Origin: Bromus sterilis
Taxonomy: Eukaryota > Streptophyta > Magnoliopsida > Poales > Poaceae
DNA: 64,000 nucleotides
Direction: 5' to 3'
Assembly (NCBI GenBank): GCA_950022295.1
Contig: OX465600.1
Location: 230,599,782-230,663,781 of the forward strand
Every line of letters begins with the position of its first letter. Within the stretch, counting starts at the first letter, position 1. Positions 40,789 to 52,500 of this stretch are shown here, piece by piece. The notes beneath the pieces are model-generated. The model had not been told where the DNA came from. It made no database searches and worked only from the letters and a program-made list of their open reading frames with translations. The position numbers were made by a program, and so were the translations under genes.

Positions 40789-43700
40789 ATGCCAAGAGCG
40801 AACATGCCTCCGCCAGAGAACCCTCTCCTTGGGGAGGCTGTGACCGCAGTGGCTCAGGGCACAGCTGCGATCTTACAGATGCTGCAGAACCAGACTGCCC
40901 AGAGGAATGATCGACCACAGTACACCACTCTGCAGCAGTTCCTTGCTATCAACCCCCCCAGGTTCTCCGAGGCTCGAGACCCGCTGGAGGCGGATGACTG
41001 GATCACAGAGATCAAGAAGCACTTCAATGCAAACACCGTCAGACCAGTCGACTACGTCACCTTCGCCTCCTTCCAGCTTCAGGGTGCAGCAGCCAGCTGG
41101 TACGATACCTACAAGGCCAACAAGGGCGATGCTATCATCACGTGGGAAGACTTCGTCGTAGACTTCAGAGCAGCGCATATTCCGAGTGGCTTGATGAACA
41201 GGAAGCGAGAGGAGTTCTTGGCTCTTAGACAGGGGGGCAGGTCAGTTCAGGAGTACAACCTAGCCTTCGTCAGGCTCGCCAGGTACGCTCCAGAGGAGGT
41301 CAGCACTGAGGCTAAGAGGATTGCCAGGTTCCGTGGGGGTCTCAGCACCGAGATCAAGTACGCGCTCACCCAGTGCAGCCCCACGTTGTTCTCACAGTTC
41401 GTGGATCAGGCTATCCGCCAGGAGTCAGCCAGAGCAGAGTGGGATGCAGACAGGAAGCGCCAGAGAGAGCACAGTTCCGCAGTGATGGTCCACAAGAAGG
41501 CAAAGACTTGGGTCATAGAGGCACCACCGCAGAGGCGGCAGTTCCAGCAGAGGGGGGCAGTTGTCCGCACTTTTGACCGCCCTCCCGTCCCAGTTCAGCA
41601 GGGGCATCGCTCTACACCACCACACGCGAGGCCACCCAGGCCGCAGCAGCAGCCCAGGCCAGGCGTGATCTGCTACAAGTGCAGAGAGCCGGGGCACACT
41701 TCTCCAAACTGCACTGATCCGCGCTTTTCTCGGCTCCCACCGCCTCCACCTCGCTCTACTCAGAGCACCGCGATGGTGAAGTCACAGCCACGTGCAGTTC
41801 GGGTGAACAACGTGATGCTCACAGATGCTCAGCAGTCTTCAGAGATTGTTCTTGGTAGGTTGCTTGTGTGTTCAGTTCCAGCGGAAGTGTTGTTCGATTC
41901 CGGAGCTTATCACTCCTTCGTTTCCAAGTCTTTTGCACGTGCACATGATTTGCATTCAGAGATGATGTCGTCACCTATGGCTATCTCTAGCCCGGGTTCC
42001 AATTTGAGTTCAGCTGTGAAAGTTCCTGATGTGCAGATCCAGATTCAGGGTCTCCTTTTCTCCGCTTCCTTGATCTTGCTTACATGTTCCGACATTGATG
42101 TCATCTTGGGCATGGATTGTCTTGTGCAGCACAAGGCCAATATTGATTGTCCGACCAGATCTGTGAAGTTGACTCATGATTCAGGTGCAGAAGTCTTGTA
42201 CACTTGTGGCTCTATGACAGGACCAGCACAGTTGTACGCTTTGAATGCAGGAGTTGCACCTTTGCTCGAAGAAGTCAAAGTTGTATGTGAGTTCCCAGAC
42301 GTCTTTCCGGAGGAGTTGCCAGGAATTCCCCCAGTTCGAGCTATTGAGCTAGAGCCTGGTACCCAGCCGATTTCTCGGCATCCGTACAAGATGTGTTCGA
42401 AGGAGTTGATTGAGCTCAAGAAGCAGTTGACAGAGTTGGAGGCAGGCGGTTTTATCCGCGCGAGCACTTCCCCTTGGGGTGCACCAGCTTTGTTTGTCCA
42501 GAAGAAGGATGGGACTAGCCGCTTGGTCCAGGACTATCGCGGTATCAACAAGAAGACCATCAAGAACAAGTACCCTTTACCCCGCATCAATGATCTGTTC
42601 GAACAGTTGAAAGGGGCTAAGGTGTTTTCCAAGCTTGACTTGAGGATGGGGTATCATCAAATCCGTGTTCGTGAAGAGGACATTCCCAAGAGCGCGTTCA
42701 GCACACGTTATGGGCTGTATGAGTTCATAGTCATGACTTCTGGGTTCTCAAATGCCCCTCGGATATTCATGAGAGCTATGAACTATTTGTTCCAACAATG
42801 CCTTGATGTGTTTGTGATCCTCTACCTCGACGACATTCTTGTCTATTCCAAGTCAGAGGCTGAACATGAGGAACATCTACGCCTGGTGCTGCAGAAGTTT
42901 TGAGAGCACCGATACTACGCCAAGTTCTCCAAGTGTGAGTTTTGGCTGGACAAGGTCAATTTTCTGGGCCATGTTATCTCCACTGAGGGAATTGCGGTTG
43001 ATCCAGAGTGAGTCCGCACTATTCAAGAGTGGGCTCCGCCGAAGAATGTGAAGCAGCTAAGGAGTTTTCTCGGCCTCGCCAGTTATTGCAGGAGGTTTGT
43101 GCAGAATTTCTCCAAAACAGCGAAGCCAATGACTGAATTGTTGTGCAAAGGCAAATGGTACACTTGGTCACCAGCTTGCCGGTCAGCTTTCGAGGGTTTG
43201 AAGGAGAAGTTGACCACGGCTCCAATTCTAACACCGCCAGATGAGTCACAGCCTTTTCAGGTGTTTTGTGATTCCTCATTGCAAGGTCTAGGCGGAGTTT
43301 TGATGCAAGGCAGGAATATTGTGGCATATACCTCACGCCAGTTGAAGACGAGTGAGAGGAATTATCCCACGCACGACTTGGAGCTTGCAGCAGTTGTGCA
43401 CGCTTTGATCACTTGGCGACACCTCCTCTTAGGGAGGAAGGTGGATGTGTTCACAGACCACAAGAGTCTGAAGTACTTGTTCACTCAGCCAAATCTGAAC
43501 TTGAGGCAAAGAATATGGCTTGAAACCATTACTGAGTACATAGTTGATATTCAGTAAACGCCTGGGAAGCCGAATGTCATAGCTGATGTGCTGAGCCGCA
43601 AGGGAGATTGCAATAATATCCAGGTGCAGAAGATCCACCCTGATTTGTGTGAGTCGTTTCGAAGGCTCAATCTTGAGCTAGTTCCAGCAGACTACCTTCC

Positions 43701-45153
43701 CAACCTTGTGGTAGAGCCCACTATCCATGACAAGATTCATGAAGCTCAGTCTGGCAGCTCAATGATACAAAAGATCAAACAGGGTATTGCTGCCTCAGTT
43801 CCAAAGTACGGTTGCTTTTCAGTGCATAATGACGGCACCGTGTTATTCGAAGAGCGAGTTGTTGTTCCCAAGGAGGGAGATCTCAGAGAGGTCATCATGA
43901 AGGAATCCCATGATTCCAAGTTGTCTATTCACCCTGGCAGTACGAAGATGTATCAAGATCTCAAGCAAAGCTTTTGGTGGACTCGTATGAAGCGGGATGT
44001 TGCCCGTTACGTGTCTCAGTGTGATGTGTGCAGGAGAGTGAAGGCACAGCACCAGAAGCCTACAGGGTTGCTTCAGCCACTTGAGATTCCGGAGTGGAAA
44101 TGGGATCATATAGAGATGGATTTCATCACAGGCTTCCCCTTGTCGCAGAAGGAGAACAATGCCATCTTTGTTGTCATTGACAATCTTTCCAAAGTTGCCC
44201 ACTTCTTTCCAGTGAAGGACTCCATTTCAGCAGCTCAGTTGGCAGATTTGTACACCGCAAGAGTTGTATCTTTGCATGGCATTCCCAAGAAGATCAGTTC
44301 TGATAGAGGCAGCCTTTTCACCTCTAAGTTCTGGCAGGCCTTTCAAAAGGCGATTGGTACGACAGTGTTGTTCAGTACCGCTTATCACCCTCAGACAAGT
44401 GGGCAAGTCGAGCGCGTGAACCAAATTCTCGAGGACATGCTTCGAGCATGTGTCATCTCCTTTGGCATGAAGTGGGAAGAATGCTTGCCGTATGCTGAGT
44501 TCTCTTACAACAACAGCTATCAGGCAAGTCTGCTGGCGGCACCATTTGAAGTCTTGTATGGCCGCAAGTGCAGGACACCTTTGAACTGGTCCGAGACAGG
44601 TGAGAGGCAGCTGTTCGGTCCAGATGTGATCCAAGAGGCAGAGGACAGAGTGAAGATTGTCCGAGAGCACCTAAAGGCAGCACAGTCTAGGCAGAAGGCC
44701 TATTATGACAAGAGGCACCATGGTGTAGCGTTTCAGGTTGGTGATTGGGCGTACCTGAAAGTGTCTGCATTGAGGGGAACTCACCGCTTTGGCATCAAAG
44801 GAAAGCTCGCTCCAAGATTTTTCAGACCTTTCCGCATCCTTGAGACTAGAGGACCTCTTGCCTTTCGGCTCGAGCTCCCAGAGAGTCTGTCCATGGTGCA
44901 TGACGTGTTCCATGTATCCCAGCTAAAGCAGTGCTTCAAGCAGCCAGAGCAGGTTGTTGACTTGGGTGAGATCCAGCTGAGTGCGGACCTTTCCTACTCA
45001 GAGCTTCCAGTTCGTGTTCTTGAGACGTCCGAGTGCAAGACTTGCAACAAGACCGTCAAGTTCATGAAGGTGCAGTGGGCACATCATTCGGAGAAAGAAG
45101 CAACGTGGGAGCGTGAAGATCATCTCCGTTCTGAGTATCCTGAGTTGTTTTAG
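40789..45153 (+). pseudogene. gag-pol of element X, three in-frame stops
   Basis: A single 1455-codon frame from ATG 40789 (MPRANMPPPEN) to TAG at 45153. Domain order: retrotransposon gag (AASWYDTYKANKG), a CCHC knuckle CYKCREPGHTSPNC, protease LFDSGAYHSF, reverse transcriptase with YLDDILVYS, RNase H (FCDSSLQGLGG; FTDHKSLKYLFTQ), integrase with a CDVC zinc end and SDRGSLFTSKFW, and a C-terminal chromodomain-like KVQWAHHSEKEATWE. Stops: TGA 42901-42903, TGA 43009-43011, TAA 43555-43557. Element Y has Arg codons at the first two sites and TAC at the third, so these are nonsense mutations (two fit C-to-T change in CGA). The protease has DSGAY where DSGAS is usual, and the RT has lost the usual FGLTNAP residues (SGFSNAP). 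The protein would be inactive. Confidence 0.9.
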
Positions 45154-45182
45154 GCTTAGATCTCGGGACGAGATCCTGTTTT

Positions 45183-45194
45183 GGTGGGGGAGTG
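45183..45194 (+). promoter_or_regulatory. Polypurine tract of element X
   Basis: GGTGGGGGAGTG lies just before the 3' LTR start at 45196. Confidence 0.8.
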
Positions 45195-45195
45195 T

Positions 45196-46671
45196 TGTAA
45201 CGGCCCAGTTGCAATAATAAGAAATCGACATGATATTGTACCTTGTCTGATGACTTTGTAACTTGGCATGATGCTAGAGTTTCACATTTCATGTGGTGAT
45301 TTAAATTTGCATTGGTATTGGAGCCCATTTGGTTTGTTTGAGTTTGCATCCAAAATGGTTCAAGAAGGGTGTTTGAAGAGTTTTAATTGTTGCATGCATG
45401 CTCTCCTTGATCCCAAACTTGGCATAGCCAATTCTCTACCCTGCCCAACCTTTTCAAAAACCTTGCAACATTTTTTTTCCAACTCCAAAAATGTGGGCCA
45501 CAGTTCAATGTGATTTGAATTTCCAAAAATGGCCCCACATTTTAGTTGCTCCAAAAATGGTCAAACAAAGTTTATAAATTGGAGAATATTGCAAGGGTTC
45601 CAAAACATATTTTTATATGTTTTTCTCTTTTGACTTTCGCTCTGGAAAAATGCTGGAAGGTTCTGTTATATTTTTAATGGAAATCCCTCTCGTTTTTATT
45701 TCTGGCAAAAGGTGAATCCAGGCCCAGTCGTCTGGCCCGGCTCCCCTCGCCGCAGCCCAGCCCAGCCGAATCGGTACGCCTAAGCCGTGTAAGCCGTAGG
45801 ATCTTGATCCTACGCCTCGCATAGAAGGGCGCAGTGACGGCCACCTGCTCCGTTAGGCCGCCGTCGCGGACGTCGAGAGAGGGGGCTGCCGGAGCCGTCC
45901 GGTGCAGCCATCTCCGGCCGTCACATCACGCGTCGAGACCCCCTATAAGAGCCCCGAGGCCTAGGGTTTCTTCCCCCCCCCCCCTCTCAATTCGTTTTGC
46001 CGCCGCCTCTCTGCTCGCCGCGGAGCTCCCCGGTTCCGACCTGCGGGAGCAGGAGGGGAGCTGCGCTGCGAGTTCGAGCCGACGACCTCCGCCGCGGGCC
46101 GTCATCTTCCCCGTCGTCGGTGGTGTCAACCTCCTCATCCTCCGTGCATTCAACGTCGCCCCAGAGCACACCAAGGTGAGCCAACACCGTCCCCGTAGGC
46201 CGCGCGTTAGATCCCGAGCCGTGGCCACGTTCTGTTTCGGTTCGAGCCGTGTGTCGCCGTTGCCGCCGTGTAGCCGTGACCACCGTGCCCTGGGCGTGTC
46301 GAGTAGCGTTGCGGGCGTGTCCTGGGTGTGTCCAGAGCGCGCCCAAGGCAGCAAAGCACCCACCTTTGGCCCGAGTGTGAGTGCGATGGCCTCGGTCTGA
46401 AGCTCTGAAGTTGCAGCGCCGCCCCGCTTTGCAGTGGAGTTGCCGTCGCCGTCGAGGTCGCTTCCGGCCAACCGTCGACGTTGGGCTCCACCTGGATGTC
46501 CCACCTGCCGCTCCCATGCGCCCATCGTGTAGCTAGGGCCCCAGAGGTGAGGTTTGCCTCGCCTGAAGTCGTCGGCAGCGCGGTGCTGTTCTGAGGTTGG
46601 CCTCGTAGCTGCTCTGAACCCGGTGAGCTCGACACCTCATCGTGGCGTCTTGGTGGTCGTGGCCTGGTTTC
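45196..46671 (+). mobile_element. Truncated 3' LTR of element X
   Basis: It matches the first ~1475 bp of the 5' LTR with scattered substitutions and small indels, then ends abruptly after GGTTTC. The remaining ~2.97 kb, including the region equivalent to the SINE-like sequence, is absent. Confidence 0.9.
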
Positions 46672-48767
46672 AGATTAGTAATTATTAGGTTGATTAATGT
46701 ATATTGTATTTATTGATATTTTTTACAAAAATCATAAACTGAGGCAACGGTTTGGTCGACCGGCGTTGGAGCTTCGGAGAGATTTGGCCGCTGCTGGCGG
46801 CGGGGATGGTTGGGGCGGCTGGATCTCGGAAAGATTGGGGGGTGCTGGGAACATGAAGCACGGGTCGACGTTGGGAGGGTACGCCGGTTAGAGATGGGAA
46901 GATGTCGGCACGACGTGCTGGGAGGAGAGAGGGCAGGAGGGAGCGTCCGGTGCACATCGTGAGGTTGAGGGCAGGAGGGACGCAGGCGCACGTCGTGAGG
47001 TCGGGGGCAGGCGCTGGAAGGAGGAGCGGTGGCCGGCGGCGGCGGGCGTGAGGAGGAGGGAGGTTGTGGGGTTAGGATGAGGAGGGAGGATGGAAACACT
47101 GGGAGGAGGAGTGGGTTTGGCGGCGGGAGGGGGAAGAGGGAGGCTCGTGACGCTGGGAGGAGGAGGTGTCGGGCTGGGGAAGAAGGGAACAATGAGGTTT
47201 TTTCTTTTATCTTTTTTTTCTGTTGACCCCACATGTAAGTGTCACAGGTATATAGGGGTATAAATGTCCACGAAAAAACTAGATGTCGATTAAACGTCTT
47301 TGATCAGACGGAAACGCGATGAAAGGGCATTTCTATAAAGGCAACTAACGACAGAGGAGCAAATTTAAGCACACTTTCAAATTAGGAGTAAATTCGAGTT
47401 GTGGGCAAATTTAGTGGCATAAATGTAATTGTCCCATAATTTAATGTTTTTAAATATGAGAAAATTTATGAAACATATATATTTTAATTATAAATTCTTT
47501 TTTGAAAGAAATATTGTTTAGAGTAAAAATTAAGAAAATTTAATGAAAAATCAAAAAATGAGTGGGATTTGTATTGTTAAATTACTATTTTGACAATATA
47601 TTGACGAGATGATATGAGATGAAAACAACGTTGAGCAGAGATAGAGGCGACATAATCCTTGGCTAAACCTAAAACAATTATAACAAGTACATATGTGCAT
47701 TCATAAAAAAAATCCCGTAATTTTTTTTACAATGCGAGGTACCTCATAATTTGATTTTCTATAAAAAAAATGTTTCTTCTAAATCGTGAGGCTAAGTGCA
47801 TACTTTTTAATATTTATTTGTGATAGGTTGCATGCACATGCGGATTTAATGGAGCGTGTGCATGAAAACATAGTGAAAAAGAGTTTTTACATGGTGGACC
47901 TACTTGATGATGTAGATAGCTTGCATGTTGAAATACTAGGTTAGTGGAGATGAATTATTTAGGTATTATAGATTATAGATGTGTTTCTATTGGCTATGTG
48001 TAGAAAAGTGGTTGTTCTGCATAGTATTCTTGAATGAACACACTTATATGAGCCCAACTATTTAACTTTGAGTGAAACATGTTTACACAAAAGTTTCAAT
48101 TCAAGGCATAGTCCACTGTTAAGTTATGGAGGGATGTAGCTTCAGACTCTAAGAAGAAGTTCACTTTCGAAACACTAATATATTAAACAAGTAGTGAGAA
48201 AAATAAATTTTATAAAAGGGTATTTGAGATGGAAATTTTTACAAATTTAACCCTTATTTGCATTTTAAACACAAAATGAACCCAAAATTTGAACAATTCA
48301 CAAACTAACTCTTTTTCATGGCGCCCGCCTCTATGTCGTCATGCTAGACATCATGGCTCCCTGATAAAAGGCGTCATACAACTCGCCACGTCGGACCTGT
48401 CAGTGGGTCTGCCAGGACTATGACGCCTTTACCAATGGAGCCATGCCTTGTTCCATGGCGCATTTACTAATGGCGCCATGCCCTCTACCATGGCTCCCTG
48501 GACAAAGGAGTCATGCTACTTAAGTTTAATTTTGATGCTTCGTACTATAAATGGCCGCCGATTCTTCATACGAACTCCGTTTTGATGTTCTTGGACTCGT
48601 TGAACTCGTATTGACGAGAGCCTCATGTTGATATCATTAGATATTTATTTAGAGCATTAAAAACACCATTTTGATACTTCCCAAATGGCTAAGTCTCGCA
48701 CCATAGGTCCTCTGGTTTGACTTCAATTTAGTCCCTTTGAACATGTCATTGCCAAGACCATGCACAT
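46672..48767. other. Unassigned segment between X and the inverted-repeat element
   Basis: 46740-47215 is strongly purine-rich on the plus strand (GGGAGGAGG), giving Pro/Ser-rich minus-strand frames such as 46710-47234. Its downstream half on that strand (47216-47440) reads like a promoter or leader, but no protein domain is visible, so no gene is called. 47441-48240 is AT-rich with nothing recognised. 48300-48520 carries repeated ATGGCGCC/ATGGCTCC motifs. The segment may partly belong to the inverted-repeat element whose arm is visible from 48768. Confidence 0.35.
48318..48500. repeat. Dispersed ATGGCGCC / ATGGCTCC motif cluster
   Basis: Six copies of CATGGCGCC-like or CATGGCTCC-like words in both orientations (near 48318, 48354, 48436, 48456, 48471 and 48489), alternating with GGCGTCAT/GACGCC words. 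Confidence 0.6.
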
Positions 48768-48959
48768 GCCAACAAACCTAAAAATTTCATAAAACAAAGA
48801 AAAAATAATAAAAAATAAAGCTATGCAATAAAATTATAAAACGTAAAATATGAGAAACTATGCATTATTGATAAGGAAAACTGGTTGCATATGATATGAA
48901 GTATTTTGGGACCAAAATATGCTATGAAAATTGCGCATAAAATTCACTCAGCATGCATC
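48768..48959 (+). repeat. Long inverted repeat, left arm
   Basis: 192 bp from GCCAACAAACCT to GCATGCATC. Its reverse complement occurs at 63809-64000 with only a handful of differences. The right copy reaches the last base of the window, so the true outer end is unknown and the left arm may extend further left. Confidence 0.9.
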
Positions 48960-49089
48960 AGGCGCTGAGAACTCAGGGTATGAGGTATTTTGGCACCACT
49001 TGAAACGCATGCCTGCCCGGGCATTCCAAAAACAAAATCTTAACCTATCCAAAATTGTAAGGGAAGCTTCCATATATCTTATTTTCTTC

Positions 49090-49265
49090 AACATAAGAGA
49101 TATGAAAGCTTCCCTATAATTGAAGAACATGAGAAATATGAAAGCTTTCCTATAATTGAAGAACATGAGAGATATGAAATCTTCCTATAATTGAAGAACA
49201 TGAGAGATATGAAAGCTCCCCTATGATTGAAGAACGTGAGAGATATGGAAGCTCCCCTGCAATTA
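49090..49265. repeat. ~37-bp minisatellite
   Basis: About five units of GAGATATGAAAGCTTCC-CTATAATTGAAGAACAT, preceded by a partial inverted copy (AAGGGAAGCTTCCATATATC near 49060). It lies inside the inverted-repeat element, left of Y. Confidence 0.85.
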
Positions 49266-49580
49266 TGTATAGTTTAAGATTTTACTTTTAGAAAATAAAT
49301 ATATAATTAAATAGATATAGAAAACTCTTCCATGTCACATGGATCTTGGTATAGTGCATCAGAGCAAACATATGAATTAAAGCAGACATGTAGCATATGA
49401 TTCTTACTTGAGAAAAATATTTACAACAAAATGAAATCATGATGTTAATGAGTGAGATGCATGACGAGTGAATTTTATGCGCAATTTTCATTGCATGACG
49501 AGTGAGATACATTAATGAAGACCAACGATGCTATTTTGCTCTCCAATCATTTTCATCTTCAACACATCAGAGATGATACA
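49266..49580. other. Interior of the inverted-repeat element, left of Y
   Basis: AT-rich, with no gene. It contains a short second copy of GAATTTTATGCGCAATTTTCAT (49470-49491), matching part of the inverted-repeat arms, and ends with the target duplication ATACA (49576-49580). Confidence 0.5.
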
Positions 49581-52500
49581 TGTAACACCCTCAGTGTCAG
49601 GCATCAGTAAAACTTTTGTTAATGATTAAACCTTTGTGATTAGCAAGTCTCTAATCACCTTGATCATGCCTTGTTCATCTTTGATTCCAAACATACTCAA
49701 ATTGCCTTTTGATGAATATTAAAAATATGGTGACAATAAAAATCTTTTCCAAAAAATCGTGGAACCACTTTTATAAAATCCCAAATAATCATTGGACCAT
49801 ACCAATGAGGTCATGGGTATTTATAGTGTTATGGAAAATTCCAAACAAATAATAACAGAGCTAAAACAACACTATTTGCCTTTTGCAAATTCCAAATAAA
49901 TATCTAGTGACTTTATAAAGTCCCAAAACTTTTTTAGCCCTCAGTTATGATGTTGTATTAATTATGGTACACTTACAACATTTTGATAAAATGCCTAGGT
50001 GGTTAAAGTAATTACAAAATAGAAATAATAGAAAAGAAAAAGAGAAAATGAAAAGAAATCTAGCCTAACCTACGCCCCTGGGCCAAGGCCCATTCCCCCA
50101 ACCTCCCCTTCCCCCTGGACCGAATCCAGCCCAAAAGCCCACCCCCCCCCCCCGAACCGTCCCCTTCCTCTCGCTACAGGGGAAGGCAGGGGCGTGGCGG
50201 CCATCGGCTGTGGCCACCGCGATGGCCATCGCCGTGGCGGGCATCGGCGAGCTCCCCGGCGCCTACAAGACCCCCCTGCGCCCCCGCTCGCGCACGCGGA
50301 CCCTAACCCTAGTCTTCCCCCCCCCCAGAACCACTCGCCCTGCCGGCTTCCGCCATGTACCCGAACCCCTTGTCGTCGCCGGCTTGAACCACCGAGGCCA
50401 GTGACCATAGCAGCCCCAAGCGCCGTGTCCAGGGCGTGCGCAAACGTCGTCTCCATCGCCCACCATAAGAACCCGAGCTCCGACGCCCTACACGCACGGA
50501 ATCGCGCTCATCGTCTACCTCCAGCCGCCGGCGACCCCGCGCGATTCCGGCGACTACTGCCGACCCCCAGGCCCCGAGACCTCTCCCCTACCTTCCCGGT
50601 AAGCCTGCGGTCCGTTTGCCCCCTTTCCCGCTCGAGATAGTGTACGTCGTTGTCGTCTTCCCCGTGGACGTGCTTCGGCCGCCATCGTCGCGCGCCGTAG
50701 TCGTCGCTAGGAGTCGCGCCAGCCCGCGCCTTTGGCTCCCCTAGATGCGCGTCTCGGCGCCCGCTCGATTCCGCTCATCCCTAGGTCGATTGGTCGCCGG
50801 AGCAACTCGCCCGAGTCGCCGCCGTGTCCTGTGTGCGTCGCCGGCGAGGACGCCCATGGACATGGACGGTCTAATTTTGGCCTAAGCCCCCCCCCCCCCA
50901 CCCGCTGACAAGTGGGCCCGGTTGAGTTAAGTTAGTGTCTAACCCCCCCCCCCCACTTAATCTAAACCCCCACTGTTAAGTTAACAAAAATAATGATAAT
51001 AAACCCCCCCTATGACAGGTGGGGCCACTGCCCATTAAAAATAAAAGAAAATTGTTGGTTTAACTTAGGTCAATGACACATGGGCCCCATCTGTAAGTCC
51101 TTTTGTTTTATTAAAATAAATTGTTGTTAAGAGTATGACATGTGGGCCCTGCTATTTTTCTAATTAAATTAAAATGATTTATCACACTTTGACGTTGACA
51201 GTCGGGCCCCACTTGTCAGTTTTGACCAGTCAAACTGTGTTGTGGATAATGTTGAATAAACAATTAAAGAAATTCAGAAAATGATTTAAAATGTTTAAAA
51301 CTTTGAAATTCAATATCTTTTAAACCGTAACTTAGATCAAAAAAGTTTATACATAAAAATTGATCAGAAAAATATAACGAATACAGATACGCAAACCGTA
51401 TGTCTACCACACCCCCCTAACGCATCGAACATCGACACCCCCCTCCCGGGCTGTCTGTCGATAATTTCCGGTACCGATAAAAATTGCCTGGATCGAAATA
51501 CTTTGTATACGAAAGTTGCTCAGAACGGATCACATAATGCAAATACGATACCCATACCTTCACCACACCCCTCTAACATACCGAACATCGAACCGTCCCC
51601 CTCCGGACCGTCTGTCCGATAATTTGTCTGGTACTGTTAAAGTATCCGGATGAATTTATTTCGAACACGAAAGTTGTTCGGAATAGTTCAACTAACCCGG
51701 ATACACCCCCCTTATCTTTGTCGGATGTCCACGACACCGCTGGCATGTTACCTTCCCCCTCCGGTCGCCCTGTCCGGTAATCACCCGGAGCCGGTAGTTC
51801 ATCCCGGGATGAATTCCCGCTCTGAGCCTGATACATCGTACTGCGTTAGCCCACCGTTATCTTTGCATACATCATGCCATGTATTTGTTTGCTATGATTG
51901 CTTTGTGTTTACTGTGTTTATTCCCGTTTATTCTCCGGTAGACCCCGCTGCTACCGCCGACTACACTGCTGCCGGGTACGACTACTTCGTCGACGACCCT
52001 ACCCCTACCCGCGAGCTTCTAGGCAAGCAGAGCCATTCTCTTCCCCAGATATCGCCTACCTTTTCCGTACTTTCTTGCACTAGGCATTGTTACTGCTGCT
52101 GCTACGATTACAATCCTATTCAATTGCATAGCCTGCTTTTGTTGCCCCTTGATGTACCTTCCTTTATCCTATGCTACCTACTTTAATTATGTATTATATT
52201 CAGCAGCGAGCCCTGCGCATTGTTAGCTAGGACTAAATAGCGGGTCGTGATCACCCAGGGGAGTGATCACGGATACAATATATATACAACTGCACAGGTA
52301 CGGTACAATGCAGACACCGCCTAAGGCCCCTTAGCTCGGCTCTGCCGAGCCACCTTCAAGCGTGAGCCATCAAGGAGTAATCCTTGTACTCCACTCATTG
52401 TTGATTCTGTATAGCCGCTCTAGGTACCTAAGCATGGTTGTCCTTAAGGTAAGAAGTTGGGCGACCCAACGGTGCCCGCGAGCGGTATATCGTCGGGAAC

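Larger units (their letters stand above)
35666..46671 (+). mobile_element. Element X: chromovirus-like Gypsy element with truncated 3' LTR
   Basis: The 5' LTR (35666-40113), initiator-Met-type primer site, gag-pol frame (40789-45153), polypurine tract and first 1476 bp of the 3' LTR are present. The element is inserted in S. The 3' LTR departs from the 5' LTR after GGCCTGGTTTC at 46671, so the right end and right target duplication are missing. The integrase C-terminus with a chromodomain-like KVQW...TWE segment and the long LTRs fit the Tekay/Del group of chromoviruses. Confidence 0.9.

Noticed and set aside
46710..47234. Pro/Ser-rich minus-strand gene of 174 codons
   Set aside because: Purine-rich low-complexity sequence opens two minus-strand frames at once; no domain or clear promoter.
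51650..52186. 178-codon ORF conserved in both Y LTRs (second copy 61173-61709)
   Set aside because: Conserved only because the LTRs are recent duplicates; substitutions between copies change amino acids at 8 sites, with no sign of constraint.
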